51,674 bases of DNA. It comes from UA16 sp042095135 (lineage in GTDB: Bacteria; Bacteroidota; Bacteroidia; Flavobacteriales_D; Sanyastnellaceae). Made by a program: the position numbers and the translations under genes. The notes beneath the pieces are model-generated. The model was not told where the DNA came from and did no database searches. It saw only the letters and a program-made list of their open reading frames with translations. The stretch covers positions 1 through 51,674 of the forward strand of contig JBELBV010000011.1 of assembly GCA_042095135.1 (NCBI GenBank), read 5' to 3'. Of this stretch, positions 17,067 through 25,873 are shown piece by piece (the first letter of the stretch is position 1; every line of letters starts with the position of its first letter).

Positions 17067-19322
17067 TCAGAACGAGAACTCCAGGGCCACGAGTCCGTGG
17101 CGTCCCGCTTGCGGGTAGACGTAGACTTCCGAAATCTCCTCCCCGCCCCATTCGTAGAAATAGGCCCAACCATTGGCGCTGTATTGGGCATCCAAGAAAT
17201 TACGGAGGTACCCTGAAATAGCCACGTACGAGCCGTTCGGGCGGTTCCACATCCAGCGAACACGGGCGTCGTGAACGTTGTACGCCTCCAAGGAGCGCAT
17301 GTCACTCGAGGTATTGTCCAAGTATTGCTTCCCAACGTGACGGGCTGACCACTCGAGCAAGCAGGTCGATCCCACCCCGTCTTCGTTGAGGCGATTGACC
17401 GCCTCCCACGTCACGACGCTCGATGCCGTGAAGTTGGGCGAGAAGCTGATGTCCGCCGGTTCCATGTCCAAGCCGAACCCGAATTCGGTGATGCGGTTCT
17501 GCGAAGCGGTCACGGTGCTGTACCATTGGAAGCCGTTGACCGGACGCCATACGTTGGTCCACTCCAGTCCTGCTCGGTAACTGCTTGCGACATTTTGGCG
17601 AATCGGAGAACCCACATCATTTAGCGCCCCGGTGAGTACGAGTTGGTTTTCGTACTGCATGTAATAGCCCACGGCCTGCATGCTCCATTCCGGTGTTGAG
17701 ATTTCCCATCCCAATTCGAAGTCCGTCAGCTGCTCCGCCTTGGGGTAAGCCGAGGTGATTCGATCAATGAAATCGTTGCGAACAGGCTCTCGGCTTCCAT
17801 GCGCGACCGAAGCAAAGACGCGGCTGCTTGGGCTGAGGATATAATCGAAGCCGAGCTTGGGGTTAATGAAGGCCATGGCCGTGTCGACATACAAGGTGCG
17901 CAAGTCGTTATCGGTGCCGCTCACGGTGTAACTCACCTGGCGCACTTGGACTTCGCCGCGGATGTTGACCTTGCCGTCGGCCAGGCGGTGGTCGCCGCTG
18001 ATGAATCCGTATTGATCTGATTTCTCACCGAGGTTGTCGTAGTAGCGGTGTTGCGGCGAGAGGGATTGCCCGCCAGCCTCCATCCAAATGGGGTTGCCAA
18101 AATGTTCACCCGCATACTGAAAAGCTCCCAATCCGAACTGGATGCCGCCTTTTTCAAACGCGCGACTGCCCTGCAGGATGCCACCGAAATAATCATTGTC
18201 CAACCAGCGACGGCGGATGACATTTGCAGTTGTGATGGTGTCCTCAGGCGTGACCACAGGCGTTCCCCCATACAAGGCAATGTCATCGCCTTCCTTGTAC
18301 TGTTCGTAATATCCCGCACCCGCCGTGTAATGCACGGTCGCTCCCAAATCCCAATCGCCAACGCGCTGGCTTGCATGCAGCTGGTGGTGGTCCTGGCGGT
18401 AATCGTCGACCTGGTCGGCGTAGTTGTAATAATTGTGTTGGCGTCCTTGGGCAATCAAATCCTCAATGCGCGCTGAGTCAGCACCGTATCCGTATTCGTA
18501 CGAATTGGCAGCCCAAGCCCAAATGGAATCAGCTGGTGCATCCAATCCAACCCGGGGAACGCCGTACCATGCCTGTTGTGTGCGCTCATGGCCCAGCATC
18601 GCCGAATACGCCAACTGCCCGGAATCCCAGCGGTAGCCGAGGCCCAGTTGCATGCTCGACAGATCACTTCCCGACCGGTCCATGTACCCATCCGATAATA
18701 TGCGCGATGCGCGGCCCTCCATGTAAAAACCCGAACCAATCTCTCCGGTATTCCACTGCGCCATGCTACGCAACGTACCAAACGACCCGCCGGATAGCAC
18801 CACACGGCCACCAGCCTCTTCGTTGAATTCCATGGTTTGGATGGCCACCGTAGCACCAAACGCACCTGCCCCGTTGGACGAACTGCCTACCCCACGCTGG
18901 ATGGTCAAGTTATCGACGCTGCTGGCCAGATCTGGCAAATCCACCCAATACACTTGGTGCGATTCGGCGTCGTTGAGGGCCACCCCGTTGATGGTCACAT
19001 TGATGTGAGTCTGATCCGAACCCCGAATGCGCATCGAGGTGTACCCCACGCCGGCACCGGCATCAGAGGTGACGACCAATGAAGGCGTAAACCGCAACAA
19101 GAACGGCATGTCCATGGAAGCATCCCGCTTGGCGAGTTCCACGGCTCCAACCGTTTGCGTCGGGAACGGTGCGCGTTCCGGCGCCTGAATGGCCGAAACC
19201 GTTGCCGGTAGGAGTTGGACGGTTTTCAAAATGGAGTCCGCTTCTACAGCGGTGTTCACTTGAGCAGCAACAGGTCCATTGAAGGCCAAAGCGCAAAGCA
19301 AGGCGATGGTGAATCGATTCAT
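17067..19322 (-). CDS. TonB-dependent receptor, probable thiamin transporter
   Basis: A 751-residue outer membrane protein. The ATG at 19322 (MNRFTIALL) gives a normal signal peptide cleaved near VAAQ; a longer frame would start inside the riboswitch leader. The plug domain has SMRIRGSDQTHINVTINGV, LNDAESHQVYWVDLPDL and NLTIQRGVGSSSNGAGAFG, and the C-terminal barrel ends in LVALEFSF with the terminal aromatic residue. The substrate call rests on the TPP riboswitch in its leader (19396-19468), because TPP-regulated TonB receptors in Bacteroidota are thiamin importers. The barrel itself does not reveal the ligand. Confidence 0.88.
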   Translation of the reverse strand: MNRFTIALLCALAFNGPVAAQVNTAVEADSILKTVQLLPATVSAIQAPERAPFPTQTVGAVELAKRDASMDMPFLLRFTPSLVVTSDAGAGVGYTSMRIRGSDQTHINVTINGVALNDAESHQVYWVDLPDLASSVDNLTIQRGVGSSSNGAGAFGATVAIQTMEFNEEAGGRVVLSGGSFGTLRSMAQWNTGEIGSGFYMEGRASRILSDGYMDRSGSDLSSMQLGLGYRWDSGQLAYSAMLGHERTQQAWYGVPRVGLDAPADSIWAWAANSYEYGYGADSARIEDLIAQGRQHNYYNYADQVDDYRQDHHQLHASQRVGDWDLGATVHYTAGAGYYEQYKEGDDIALYGGTPVVTPEDTITTANVIRRRWLDNDYFGGILQGSRAFEKGGIQFGLGAFQYAGEHFGNPIWMEAGGQSLSPQHRYYDNLGEKSDQYGFISGDHRLADGKVNIRGEVQVRQVSYTVSGTDNDLRTLYVDTAMAFINPKLGFDYILSPSSRVFASVAHGSREPVRNDFIDRITSAYPKAEQLTDFELGWEISTPEWSMQAVGYYMQYENQLVLTGALNDVGSPIRQNVASSYRAGLEWTNVWRPVNGFQWYSTVTASQNRITEFGFGLDMEPADISFSPNFTASSVVTWEAVNRLNEDGVGSTCLLEWSARHVGKQYLDNTSSDMRSLEAYNVHDARVRWMWNRPNGSYVAISGYLRNFLDAQYSANGWAYFYEWGGEEISEVYVYPQAGRHGLVALEFSF

Positions 19323-19395
19323 CGTTTTTAGAGGTTCATTCAACAAAAACGACGCAAGGGGGCACAACCCCAATTCAGGCATTCATGCCTGGCTC

Positions 19396-19468
19396 AGCTC
19401 CCCTACCGGGATTATCCGGTCAGGTTATGAGGGTATGTTCTCAGCACTCGGAATCGAGGCACCCCTGC
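19396..19468 (-). promoter_or_regulatory. TPP (thi-box) riboswitch
   Basis: Read on the minus strand, the leader shows the TPP aptamer parts in order: GGGGTGCC (19458-19465), a CTCG-ATTC-CGAG P3 hairpin, GCTGAGA, the P4 strand ACCCT, ACCTGA, a P5 hairpin ACCGG-ATAAT-CCCGGT and the closing TAGGGGA. Further downstream, before the start codon at 19322, are an AGGCAT/ATGCCT hairpin and a GGGG-TTGTG-CCCC hairpin. A T-run follows about 9 bases later and could serve as the expression platform. Confidence 0.93.
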
Positions 19469-19475
19469 GACGGGA

Positions 19476-19483
19476 CAAATGTA
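19476..19483 (-). promoter_or_regulatory. Candidate -7 promoter element for the TPP-controlled receptor
   Basis: TACATTTG on the minus strand matches TAnnTTTG exactly and would start transcription a few bases before the aptamer. No clear TTG is seen at the usual -33 spacing. Confidence 0.5.
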
Positions 19484-19506
19484 CGTCAAATCTGTATCTT
19501 GTCGCC

Positions 19507-20292
19507 ATGGAGAACGAGCGACTTGACCAGCTGTTACACGCTGCGCTTGAAGCGGCTGCGGCCGGCTCGGCGGTGCTCCTCCACCACCTCTCCCACCAAA
19601 ACGAAAGCCTCGTCATCCGGGCCAAGCGCGACGGAAGTCTCGTCTCAGCCGTGGACCTCGAAAGCCACGCGGCGATCCAAGACGTACTGGCTCCGCATGG
19701 CATTCCCATCATCAGCGAAGAAGGCAAACTGCCTCCCTACGCAGAGCGTTCCAACTGGCCGGTATTTTGGCTAGTCGACCCCCTCGACGGCACCCAGTCG
19801 TACCTCGATCACCGGGAAGGGTTTGCCATCAACATTGCGCTATGCGATGCCTCTGGGCCCATCCTCGGTGTCGTCGCCGATCCGCTGTCCGATCGGATTT
19901 TCGCTGGCACCTCGTCCCAGCCTCCGTTGACGGTTTCACTCGCCGACCTGAACACGCAGCACCCCATTGTTTCTCAGCCGGCGACCCAGCCGTACCGCCT
20001 GGTCACAAGCTGGAATGAAACCCTGAGCAAAGAAGAATTGCTCCCTCCATCCTTGAATGCCGATGCCTTTCACATGGAGGCCGTCAGTGGCGCTTTGAAG
20101 TTCTGCTTGCTGGCAACGGGTGAAGCGGATGTTCACGCGCGCAGTGCCTCGTACATGGAATGGGATTGCGCAGCAGGCGACGGCATTTTACGCAGCATGG
20201 GCATTGTCGTTCGTGACCGCGAAACCAACCAGCCACTTTCCTACAACTCTATGAGCCTGCGCGTGGGCAACCTCTACGCTTCTCGTTTGTGA
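19507..20292 (+). CDS. cysQ: 3'(2'),5'-bisphosphate nucleotidase, inositol monophosphatase family
   Basis: A 261-residue protein started at ATG 19507. It has the metal site of the inositol monophosphatase superfamily: the Glu pair at 71-72 (IISEEGK), DPLDGT at 91-96 and the C-terminal MEWDCAAGDG. CysQ hydrolyses adenosine 3',5'-bisphosphate, a by-product of sulfate assimilation. Other phosphatases of this fold (inositol or fructose bisphosphate) are less likely because of the SEEGK and EWDCAAGD forms. A longer in-frame frame exists but runs through the divergent riboswitch. It is divergent from the thiamin receptor and converges with rsgA. Confidence 0.87.
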   Translation: MENERLDQLLHAALEAAAAGSAVLLHHLSHQNESLVIRAKRDGSLVSAVDLESHAAIQDVLAPHGIPIISEEGKLPPYAERSNWPVFWLVDPLDGTQSYLDHREGFAINIALCDASGPILGVVADPLSDRIFAGTSSQPPLTVSLADLNTQHPIVSQPATQPYRLVTSWNETLSKEELLPPSLNADAFHMEAVSGALKFCLLATGEADVHARSASYMEWDCAAGDGILRSMGIVVRDRETNQPLSYNSMSLRVGNLYASRL

Positions 20293-20295
20293 AGG

Positions 20296-21252
20296 TTAAC
20301 GGTAAGCGGTATCCGCCTCGAAATTTTCGTACAAATCGAGGTAATTGACGTACCGCTCCTCTGCGATTTCGCCCTCCTCGACGGCCGCACGGACCGCGCA
20401 TTTGGGCTCCGAACGGTGCAGGCAATTGTGAAACTTGCATGCGGGGAGCTTCGCGAACAGCTCGGGGAAGTAGTGGTGCAGTTGGTCCCGTTCGAGTTCA
20501 ACCAACCCAAACCCTTTGATGCCCGGAGTGTCCACCAGGTAGCCGCCTTCAGGCAAGGCAAACATCTCGGCAAATGTGGTCGTATGCTTGCCCTTTTGGT
20601 GCGCACTCGAGACGTCGCCTGTTTTCAATTCAAGGCCCGGCAGCAAACGGTTGATCAAGGTGCTCTTGCCCACGCCGCTGTGCCCGGATAACAGGTTAAT
20701 GCCCGCCGAAGCAAGCGCTGCCTTCAATGCATCCAAGCCCTCCCCGGTTTCAGCGGAAGTGCGCAGGGTCGTGTAGCCAGCTTGATGGTATACTTCCTCG
20801 AGGTATTCGAGGCGATCCAAGGCATCGGCTTGGCCAGCGTACAAATCACATTTATTGAAGACCAAGGTGGTCGGAACCCCGTAAGCCTCAGCAGTCAAGA
20901 GGAAGCGATCAATGAAGCCCGTGCTCGTCTCTGGGCTGGCCACGGTGACGACAAGAAAGGCCCGGTCCAGGTTGGCGGCGACGATGTGGCTTTGCTTGGA
21001 TAGGTTGACCGAACGGCGCACAATCGCGTTGCGTCGTTTCTCGCGCTCAACAATCAGCGGCGGCTCATCCTCGCCATGAAATTCAATCACCACCCCATCT
21101 CCCACGGCAAAAGGATTGGTCGAACGGTCGCCTTGCAAGCGCAAACGCCCTCCCGCTCGGCAGGAATACACACCGCCCGTCTCGGATTCACGCACTTCGT
21201 ACCACGAGCCCGTGGAACGCAACACAACGCCGCGTGTTCTCCGGATTTCCAT
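20296..21252 (-). CDS. rsgA: Ribosome small subunit-dependent GTPase A
   Basis: A circularly permuted GTPase that promotes late maturation of the 30S subunit. An OB-fold N-terminus is followed by G4 NKCD at 133-136, G1 GHSGVGKST at 190-198, G3 DTPG at 241-244 and the zinc site Cys272, Cys277, His279, Cys285. The length of 318 fits the family. The ATG at 21252 shares one base with the gldA stop (TGATG), so the two genes are coupled. Confidence 0.96.
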   Translation of the reverse strand: MEIRRTRGVVLRSTGSWYEVRESETGGVYSCRAGGRLRLQGDRSTNPFAVGDGVVIEFHGEDEPPLIVEREKRRNAIVRRSVNLSKQSHIVAANLDRAFLVVTVASPETSTGFIDRFLLTAEAYGVPTTLVFNKCDLYAGQADALDRLEYLEEVYHQAGYTTLRTSAETGEGLDALKAALASAGINLLSGHSGVGKSTLINRLLPGLELKTGDVSSAHQKGKHTTTFAEMFALPEGGYLVDTPGIKGFGLVELERDQLHHYFPELFAKLPACKFHNCLHRSEPKCAVRAAVEEGEIAEERYVNYLDLYENFEADTAYR

Positions 21253-21959
21253 CAAGCTGAAGTGCCCAAGGATTGAAAAGCTGCTTCCAAGCCACCGGGT
21301 TGACTGGACAGGTTGGCCACGGTATCATCGGCGACCAATTGGCCTCGGTGAATCATGACCACCCGTTCGCACATCGCCTCAACCTCTTGCATGATGTGGG
21401 TCGAAAGGATGACGGTGCGTTTCTTACCGACCTCCTTGATCAGGTTGCGGATATCAACCAATTGGATGGGATCCAACCCCGAAGTCGGCTCGTCCAAAAT
21501 CAAAACCTCTGGATCATGAATCAACGCTTGGGCCAATCCCACGCGTTGGCGGTAGCCTTTCGAAAGTTGGCCAATGAGCTTGTGGGCCTCAGGGGGCAAT
21601 CCGACCCGTTCGATGACTTCTTCCACCTTGGCCTTCCGGTCAGGAAGCTGGTACAGATGCGCAACGTAATCAAGGTATTCGCGCACGTACATCTCGAGGT
21701 GGATGGGATTATGTTCCGGCAAGTATCCGATGTGCTGCTTAACAGCAATTGGTTGCTCCTCGACGTCCTTCCCACATACTTCTACGCGCCCTTCACTCGG
21801 TGGCAAATAACCTGAAATGAGCCGCATCAACGTGGATTTCCCCGCCCCATTTGGACCCAGTAACCCAAGTACTTGCGGGCTCGGGACCTCCAAACTTACC
21901 CCGTCAAGGGCAGCTTGTTCACCGAACATGCGCTTCACATTTTTAACCGACACCGACAT
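21252..21959 (-). CDS. gldA: Gliding-type ABC transporter ATP-binding protein GldA
   Basis: A 235-residue ABC ATPase. Walker A is GPNGAGKST at 35-43, followed by the stretch IGYLPEHNPIHLEMYVREYL that is very typical of GldA, signature LSKGYRQRVGLAQAL, Walker B VLILDEPTSGLDP and the H-loop STHIMQEVEAMCERV. In F. johnsoniae GldA works with the membrane proteins GldF and GldG in gliding; neither is encoded nearby. An equivalent drug or phospholipid ABC ATPase cannot be excluded. The start is ATG 21959, since the codon before it is TTG. Confidence 0.85.
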   Translation of the reverse strand: MSVSVKNVKRMFGEQAALDGVSLEVPSPQVLGLLGPNGAGKSTLMRLISGYLPPSEGRVEVCGKDVEEQPIAVKQHIGYLPEHNPIHLEMYVREYLDYVAHLYQLPDRKAKVEEVIERVGLPPEAHKLIGQLSKGYRQRVGLAQALIHDPEVLILDEPTSGLDPIQLVDIRNLIKEVGKKRTVILSTHIMQEVEAMCERVVMIHRGQLVADDTVANLSSQPGGLEAAFQSLGTSA

Positions 21960-21992
21960 CAACAGCGAAGGTACGATGATTCACAAGGGAAC

Positions 21993-22023
21993 AAAAAAGC
22001 CACTCCGGTTGGAGTGGCTTTTT
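21993..22023 (-). terminator. Rho-independent terminator of groES-groEL
   Basis: The hairpin GCCACTCC-GGTT-GGAGTGGC has A-runs and T-runs of five or more on both sides, so it works in either direction. It sits 20 bases past the groEL stop. Confidence 0.9.
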
Positions 22024-22042
22024 CATGTCGGTTTGGAAAGGC

Positions 22043-23677
22043 TCACATCATGCCGCCCATGCCTCCGCCCATTCCGGCTGGAGGCGCAACGGGTGCTTCT
22101 TCCTCTTCATCTGCAATAACACACTCAGTGATCAGTACCATGCCGGAGATGGAGACCGCGTTCTCGAGAGCAACGCGGGTGACCTTTGTGGGATCGATAA
22201 CGCCTGCCTCGAAGAGGTTCTCGTACACTTCAGTGCGCGCATTGTAGCCGAAATCTCCTTCCCCATCTCGTACCGCATTGGCAACAACGGCTCCTTCGCC
22301 GCCTGCATTGGCAACGATTTGACGAAGCGGCTCTTCGACAGCACGGATGACGATTTGAACGCCCGTGGTTTCGTCTTGGTTGACACCCGTCAGACCTCCG
22401 ACTTGTGCAGCAGCGCGGATGTACGCGGTGCCCCCTCCGGGAACGATGCCTTCTTCGACTGCTGCGCGGGTCGCGTGCAACGCATCGTCCACACGGTCTT
22501 TCTTCTCTTTCATTTCTACTTCTGTGGCCGCGCCGACGTAAAGCACGGCAACACCTCCTGCTAGTTTTGCGAGTCGCTCTTGCAGTTTTTCTTTGTCGTA
22601 GTCCGAAGTCGTGGTTTCGATTTGCGCTTTGATTTGTCCAATGCGCGCTTCGATTTGCTCTTTTGCTCCACTGCCGTTGACGATGGTCGTATTGTCCTTG
22701 TCAATGGTCACTTTCTCAGCTGAGCCCAAGTCAGCGAGGGTTACATTTTCGAGCTTCAATCCCGTCTCTTCCGAGATTACCTGACCACCAGTCAGAATGG
22801 CAATATCCTGCAACATAGCCTTGCGGCGATCACCGAATCCGGGTGCCTTCACCGCAGCTACTTTCAGCGAACCACGGATCTTGTTTACGACCAAGGTCGC
22901 AAGGGCTTCACCGTCGATGTCTTCTGCAATGATGAGAAGCGGGCGTCCGCTTTGGGCGGTTTGCTCCAGACTTGGGAGCAAATCCTTCATCGTTGAGATT
23001 TTCTTGTCGTAGATGAGGATGAAAGGGCTCTCCAACTCAGCCTCCATCTTCTCACTATTGGTTACGAAATACGGCGACAAATAGCCGCGGTCGAACTGCA
23101 TCCCTTCGACAGTTTTCACTTCAGTTTCGGTGCCTTTCGCTTCTTCAACCGTGATGACACCCTCGTTTCCAACCACCTGCATGGCCTCAGCGATGAGCTT
23201 TCCTACGGTTTCGTCGTTGTTGGCCGAGATGGTTCCCACCTGCTCAATCTTGGAATTGTCATCGCCCACTTCGCGGGAGAGCTTCTTCAATTCTTCGATG
23301 ATTGCCTTAGACGCTTTGTCCATGCCACGCTTTAGGTCCATGGGGTTCGCTCCTGCAGCAACGTTGCGCAGGCCTTCACCGATCAATGCCTGAGCAAGCA
23401 CCGTCGCTGTCGTGGTTCCGTCGCCCGCAACGTCTGCAGTCTTAGAGGCAACTTCTTTTACCATTTGGGCACCCATGTTTTCCAAGGGGTCCTTCAATTC
23501 GATTTCACGCGCTACCGAGACACCGTCTTTGGTGACAGAGGGTGCGCCGAATTTCTTTTCGATGACCACGTTGCGTCCCTTCGGACCGAGTGTCACCTTG
23601 ACCGCATTGGCCAGTTGGTCCACGCCAGCTTTCAAGCCGTTGCGTGCATCCGTGTTGAATTGGATTTCTTTTGCCAT
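22043..23677 (-). CDS. groEL: Chaperonin GroEL (Hsp60)
   Basis: A 544-residue chaperonin that forms the double-ring folding chamber in the cytoplasm. The ATP site is visible as VTLGPKGRNVV near residue 28 and GDGTTTATVLAQAL near 85, the apical domain spans about 190-375, and VPGGGTAYIRA lies near 410. The C-terminal Gly-Met tail (GMGGGMGGMM) is the normal flexible end. The gene lies 21 bases after groES and is closed by a strong terminator. Confidence 0.99.
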   Translation of the reverse strand: MAKEIQFNTDARNGLKAGVDQLANAVKVTLGPKGRNVVIEKKFGAPSVTKDGVSVAREIELKDPLENMGAQMVKEVASKTADVAGDGTTTATVLAQALIGEGLRNVAAGANPMDLKRGMDKASKAIIEELKKLSREVGDDNSKIEQVGTISANNDETVGKLIAEAMQVVGNEGVITVEEAKGTETEVKTVEGMQFDRGYLSPYFVTNSEKMEAELESPFILIYDKKISTMKDLLPSLEQTAQSGRPLLIIAEDIDGEALATLVVNKIRGSLKVAAVKAPGFGDRRKAMLQDIAILTGGQVISEETGLKLENVTLADLGSAEKVTIDKDNTTIVNGSGAKEQIEARIGQIKAQIETTTSDYDKEKLQERLAKLAGGVAVLYVGAATEVEMKEKKDRVDDALHATRAAVEEGIVPGGGTAYIRAAAQVGGLTGVNQDETTGVQIVIRAVEEPLRQIVANAGGEGAVVANAVRDGEGDFGYNARTEVYENLFEAGVIDPTKVTRVALENAVSISGMVLITECVIADEEEEAPVAPPAGMGGGMGGMM

Positions 23678-23698
23678 AATTCAGTTGATTTCGATTCG

Positions 23699-23974
23699 TT
23701 AAACAATTGCCAAGATGTCGCTCTCGCGCATCATCATGTAATCCACTCCTTCGACCTGGAGTTCCGTACCGGCATACTTGCCGTACAACACAACATCACC
23801 CACCTTCACGGTTGTTGGTTCCTCGGGCTTGCCGGGGCCTACCGCTACGATGGTACCACGCTGTGGCTTCTCCTTGGCGGTGTCAGGGATAATGATGCCA
23901 CTTGCTGTCTTTTCTTCTGCAGCTGCGGGCTCAACGAGAACCCGATCTGCGAGTGGTTGAATGTTTACTGACAT
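23699..23974 (-). CDS. groES: Co-chaperonin GroES
   Basis: A 91-residue co-chaperonin lid. The ATG at 23974 (MSVNIQPLADRVLVEP) gives the normal family length; the longer frame adds 23 residues without similarity. The mobile loop (EEKTASGIIIPDTAKEKPQ) and the roof-loop region are complete. I see no CIRCE inverted repeat in the roughly 130 bases upstream, so regulation is probably not by HrcA. Confidence 0.98.
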   Translation of the reverse strand: MSVNIQPLADRVLVEPAAAEEKTASGIIIPDTAKEKPQRGTIVAVGPGKPEEPTTVKVGDVVLYGKYAGTELQVEGVDYMMMRESDILAIV

Positions 23975-24107
23975 GTGTCTGTAGTTTTGGGTATTTGGTT
24001 TTGATTGTAAATAGCGATTTCCATGCCAACGCGTTGACTGCATTCCTTCTCTGACACCCCGTCATATTTTGGCACAAACTGCAGGCAAAGATGTCAGGTA
24101 ATGGCAC

Positions 24108-24146
24108 AAAAAAGCGCGCCACCTCTTGAAGGGGACGCGCTTTTTT
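24108..24146 (-). terminator. Rho-independent terminator after secG
   Basis: A stem AAAAAAGCGCG/CGCGCTTTTTT with an inner CC/GG extension and a loop around TCTTGA. It ends the operon miaB to secG and separates it from groES. The symmetrical A and T runs make it usable on either strand. Confidence 0.88.
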
Positions 24147-24161
24147 AAAGTCGTTTCTTGT

Positions 24162-24458
24162 TTATTCCGCGATCGGCACATCCACTGCTGTTGCAGGCGC
24201 TATGCCACGACCTTCGATGCCGGTGTCCTGACGAGCGTTACCAAAGTAAACACCAGCTACGATGCACAACACGAACAGGGCACCCGTCAAGTACCAAGTC
24301 GCCTTGACCAGAAAGTCCGTCGTTTTCTGCACTCCGCCCATTTGGCCTGCACCTTGGAAGCCTGTCGCCAAGCCGCCTCCTTTCGGATTTTGAACCAAAA
24401 TCACCGCGCCGAGCAAGACGCAGACTATCAAAATCACGACCATCAAAAAGTATCCCAT
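24162..24458 (-). CDS. secG: Preprotein translocase subunit SecG
   Basis: A 98-residue inner membrane protein with two helices (about 4-22 and 53-72) and the conserved loop QNPKGGGLATGFQGAGQMGGV between them. SecG assists SecYE in protein export. The C-terminal tail after residue 75 is not conserved. It is the last gene of the operon and ends at the terminator 24108-24146. Confidence 0.95.
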   Translation of the reverse strand: MGYFLMVVILIVCVLLGAVILVQNPKGGGLATGFQGAGQMGGVQKTTDFLVKATWYLTGALFVLCIVAGVYFGNARQDTGIEGRGIAPATAVDVPIAE

Positions 24459-24490
24459 GGTTTCCTTTTATTCGTTCAGACCAAGCAACC

Positions 24491-25336
24491 TCACTGGCGT
24501 TGGTTGAGTTTTTTCAATTGGGCTGCAAAATAAGTGCTTTTTGCTGGATAAGTCAATGCCAAATGGCGATAAGCTTTCCTCGCTTTACCGATTTGGCCTT
24601 GCTGTGCAAAAATCCGGGCCATGGTCTCCGTTACCAAGGTGGGGTCTTCCATGACGCTGGCCTTGGCCCATTCCTCCACAGGAGCTTCGACCTCCCGCAA
24701 CTTCCCGATGCGAGGTTGCTGTTCGATAAACCGGTCGATCAAGGCATTGGCATCCAATCCTTCGGTCTCAGCTGAAGTGATAGCCCCTGGCAATCCTTGG
24801 CCAGCTTCACCGAATCCCACCGCGGCCGCGCGCTGAGCCAACCAGGCCGCAAATGGCGACGATGCAGCCGCACGGATGCGGTCCATGTCCTGCGTTTCTT
24901 GAGCAGTCGGCTCCGCTGCAGCTGGCTCAACCTCACGCTCGATGGTTCGACCAATCGCCGCAATAAGGGCCTCGCGCTCCATGGGCGCTTCAGGGTCCAG
25001 ATGGGGCGCTGGGTCCACCTCTTCGACGGGATCCTCGACACCAGCATCTTCTCCTGGCAATTCTTCCACCCATTGTTCCACCGCCTTGGCCTCGGCTTTC
25101 AACCGCTCCTTGATGAGCAAATCGTACAGCGGCTGACGGAACGTCCCGTGGGTTGCTGCTTTCAACAAATCCGCCTCTTGCTCCATGTGTCCTCCTACGG
25201 CGCTCGCCCGAGCCAAGAGCATTGCGATGGCGCCTGCGTACGGGTACTTTTGGCTCCACGCCTTCAGCCCCTCCCAGTCGGATGCTTCCACCCGCTCTGG
25301 GAATTGAATGAGCTCTTGTAGGCGTTGGATTTGCAT
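24491..25336 (-). CDS. Tetratricopeptide-like hypothetical protein
   Basis: A 281-residue soluble, Ala/Glu-rich protein without signal peptide. The N-terminal part (QKYPYAGAIAMLLARAS) and the C-terminal part (MARIFAQQGQIGKARKAYRHLALTYPAKSTYFAAQL) look like single TPR-type helix pairs. The middle (95-160) is acidic and probably disordered. Such a protein between lptE and secG is a common arrangement in Bacteroidota, but its function is unknown to me. It lies 27 bases after lptE and 32 bases before secG. Confidence 0.7.
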   Translation of the reverse strand: MQIQRLQELIQFPERVEASDWEGLKAWSQKYPYAGAIAMLLARASAVGGHMEQEADLLKAATHGTFRQPLYDLLIKERLKAEAKAVEQWVEELPGEDAGVEDPVEEVDPAPHLDPEAPMEREALIAAIGRTIEREVEPAAAEPTAQETQDMDRIRAAASSPFAAWLAQRAAAVGFGEAGQGLPGAITSAETEGLDANALIDRFIEQQPRIGKLREVEAPVEEWAKASVMEDPTLVTETMARIFAQQGQIGKARKAYRHLALTYPAKSTYFAAQLKKLNQRQ

Positions 25337-25363
25337 GGCAGCAGTGCGTTCAATTCAAGTATA

Positions 25364-25873
25364 TCACCAATTTCCCAAAGAAGCATTGAAGATGTCCTGG
25401 GAAAGCTGCGCACCGATGTCTTCCACGAGCGCGTCCTCCACTTGCAAAAGGTCCAAATCACTGCTGTAATCTGCGAAGCGAGAGAAGTTCCGGTCAAACC
25501 CCAACTCGGGATCCTTGGTGTTCTCATAGTGGATGGAAAGCCCGATGGTCAATCGGTTCGACGCCGCTGTTTCGTCGCCCTGAACATTGACTGGGGTCAC
25601 CTCCCAAGTAATGATTTCTCCTGTGAACTGGAGTTCTCCGGCTGAATCGACCAAACGCAGGGTGGACTGCCGCTGGATGCGGTCCCGCAATGCTTCTGTC
25701 AGTGCCAGTGAGCTCGACGCCGTCGCCAAAGGCGTCAACATCTCAAAGGCTGCCACTGAGAAGGTCGAAGCCCCAGAGGTTTGAGCGCCGTATGGTGAAT
25801 AGATGCCGCAGCTGCCCGTGCACAGGGCTACGGCAACAAACAGGGCCCAACCGATGTGGCGGGGGGTGCTCAT
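25364..25873 (-). CDS. lptE: LPS-assembly lipoprotein LptE
   Basis: A 169-residue lipoprotein. The signal peptide ends in a lipobox (CTGSC, Cys22) followed by GIYSPYGAQTSG, a start typical of Bacteroidota LptE. The body (residues 35-160) has the alternating strand pattern with ALTEALRDRIQRQSTLRLV. LptE plugs the LptD barrel that inserts lipopolysaccharide in the outer membrane. Sequence similarity in this family is low, so the position between the sigma-54 activator and secG supports the call. It overlaps the activator stop (ATGA, 25870-25873). Confidence 0.82.
   Translation of the reverse strand: MSTPRHIGWALFVAVALCTGSCGIYSPYGAQTSGASTFSVAAFEMLTPLATASSSLALTEALRDRIQRQSTLRLVDSAGELQFTGEIITWEVTPVNVQGDETAASNRLTIGLSIHYENTKDPELGFDRNFSRFADYSSDLDLLQVEDALVEDIGAQLSQDIFNASLGNW

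Noticed and set aside
23975..24107. CIRCE operator before groES
   Set aside because: No TTAGCACTC-N9-GAGTGCTAA-like inverted repeat is present; only loose repeats of GTGCCA are seen.
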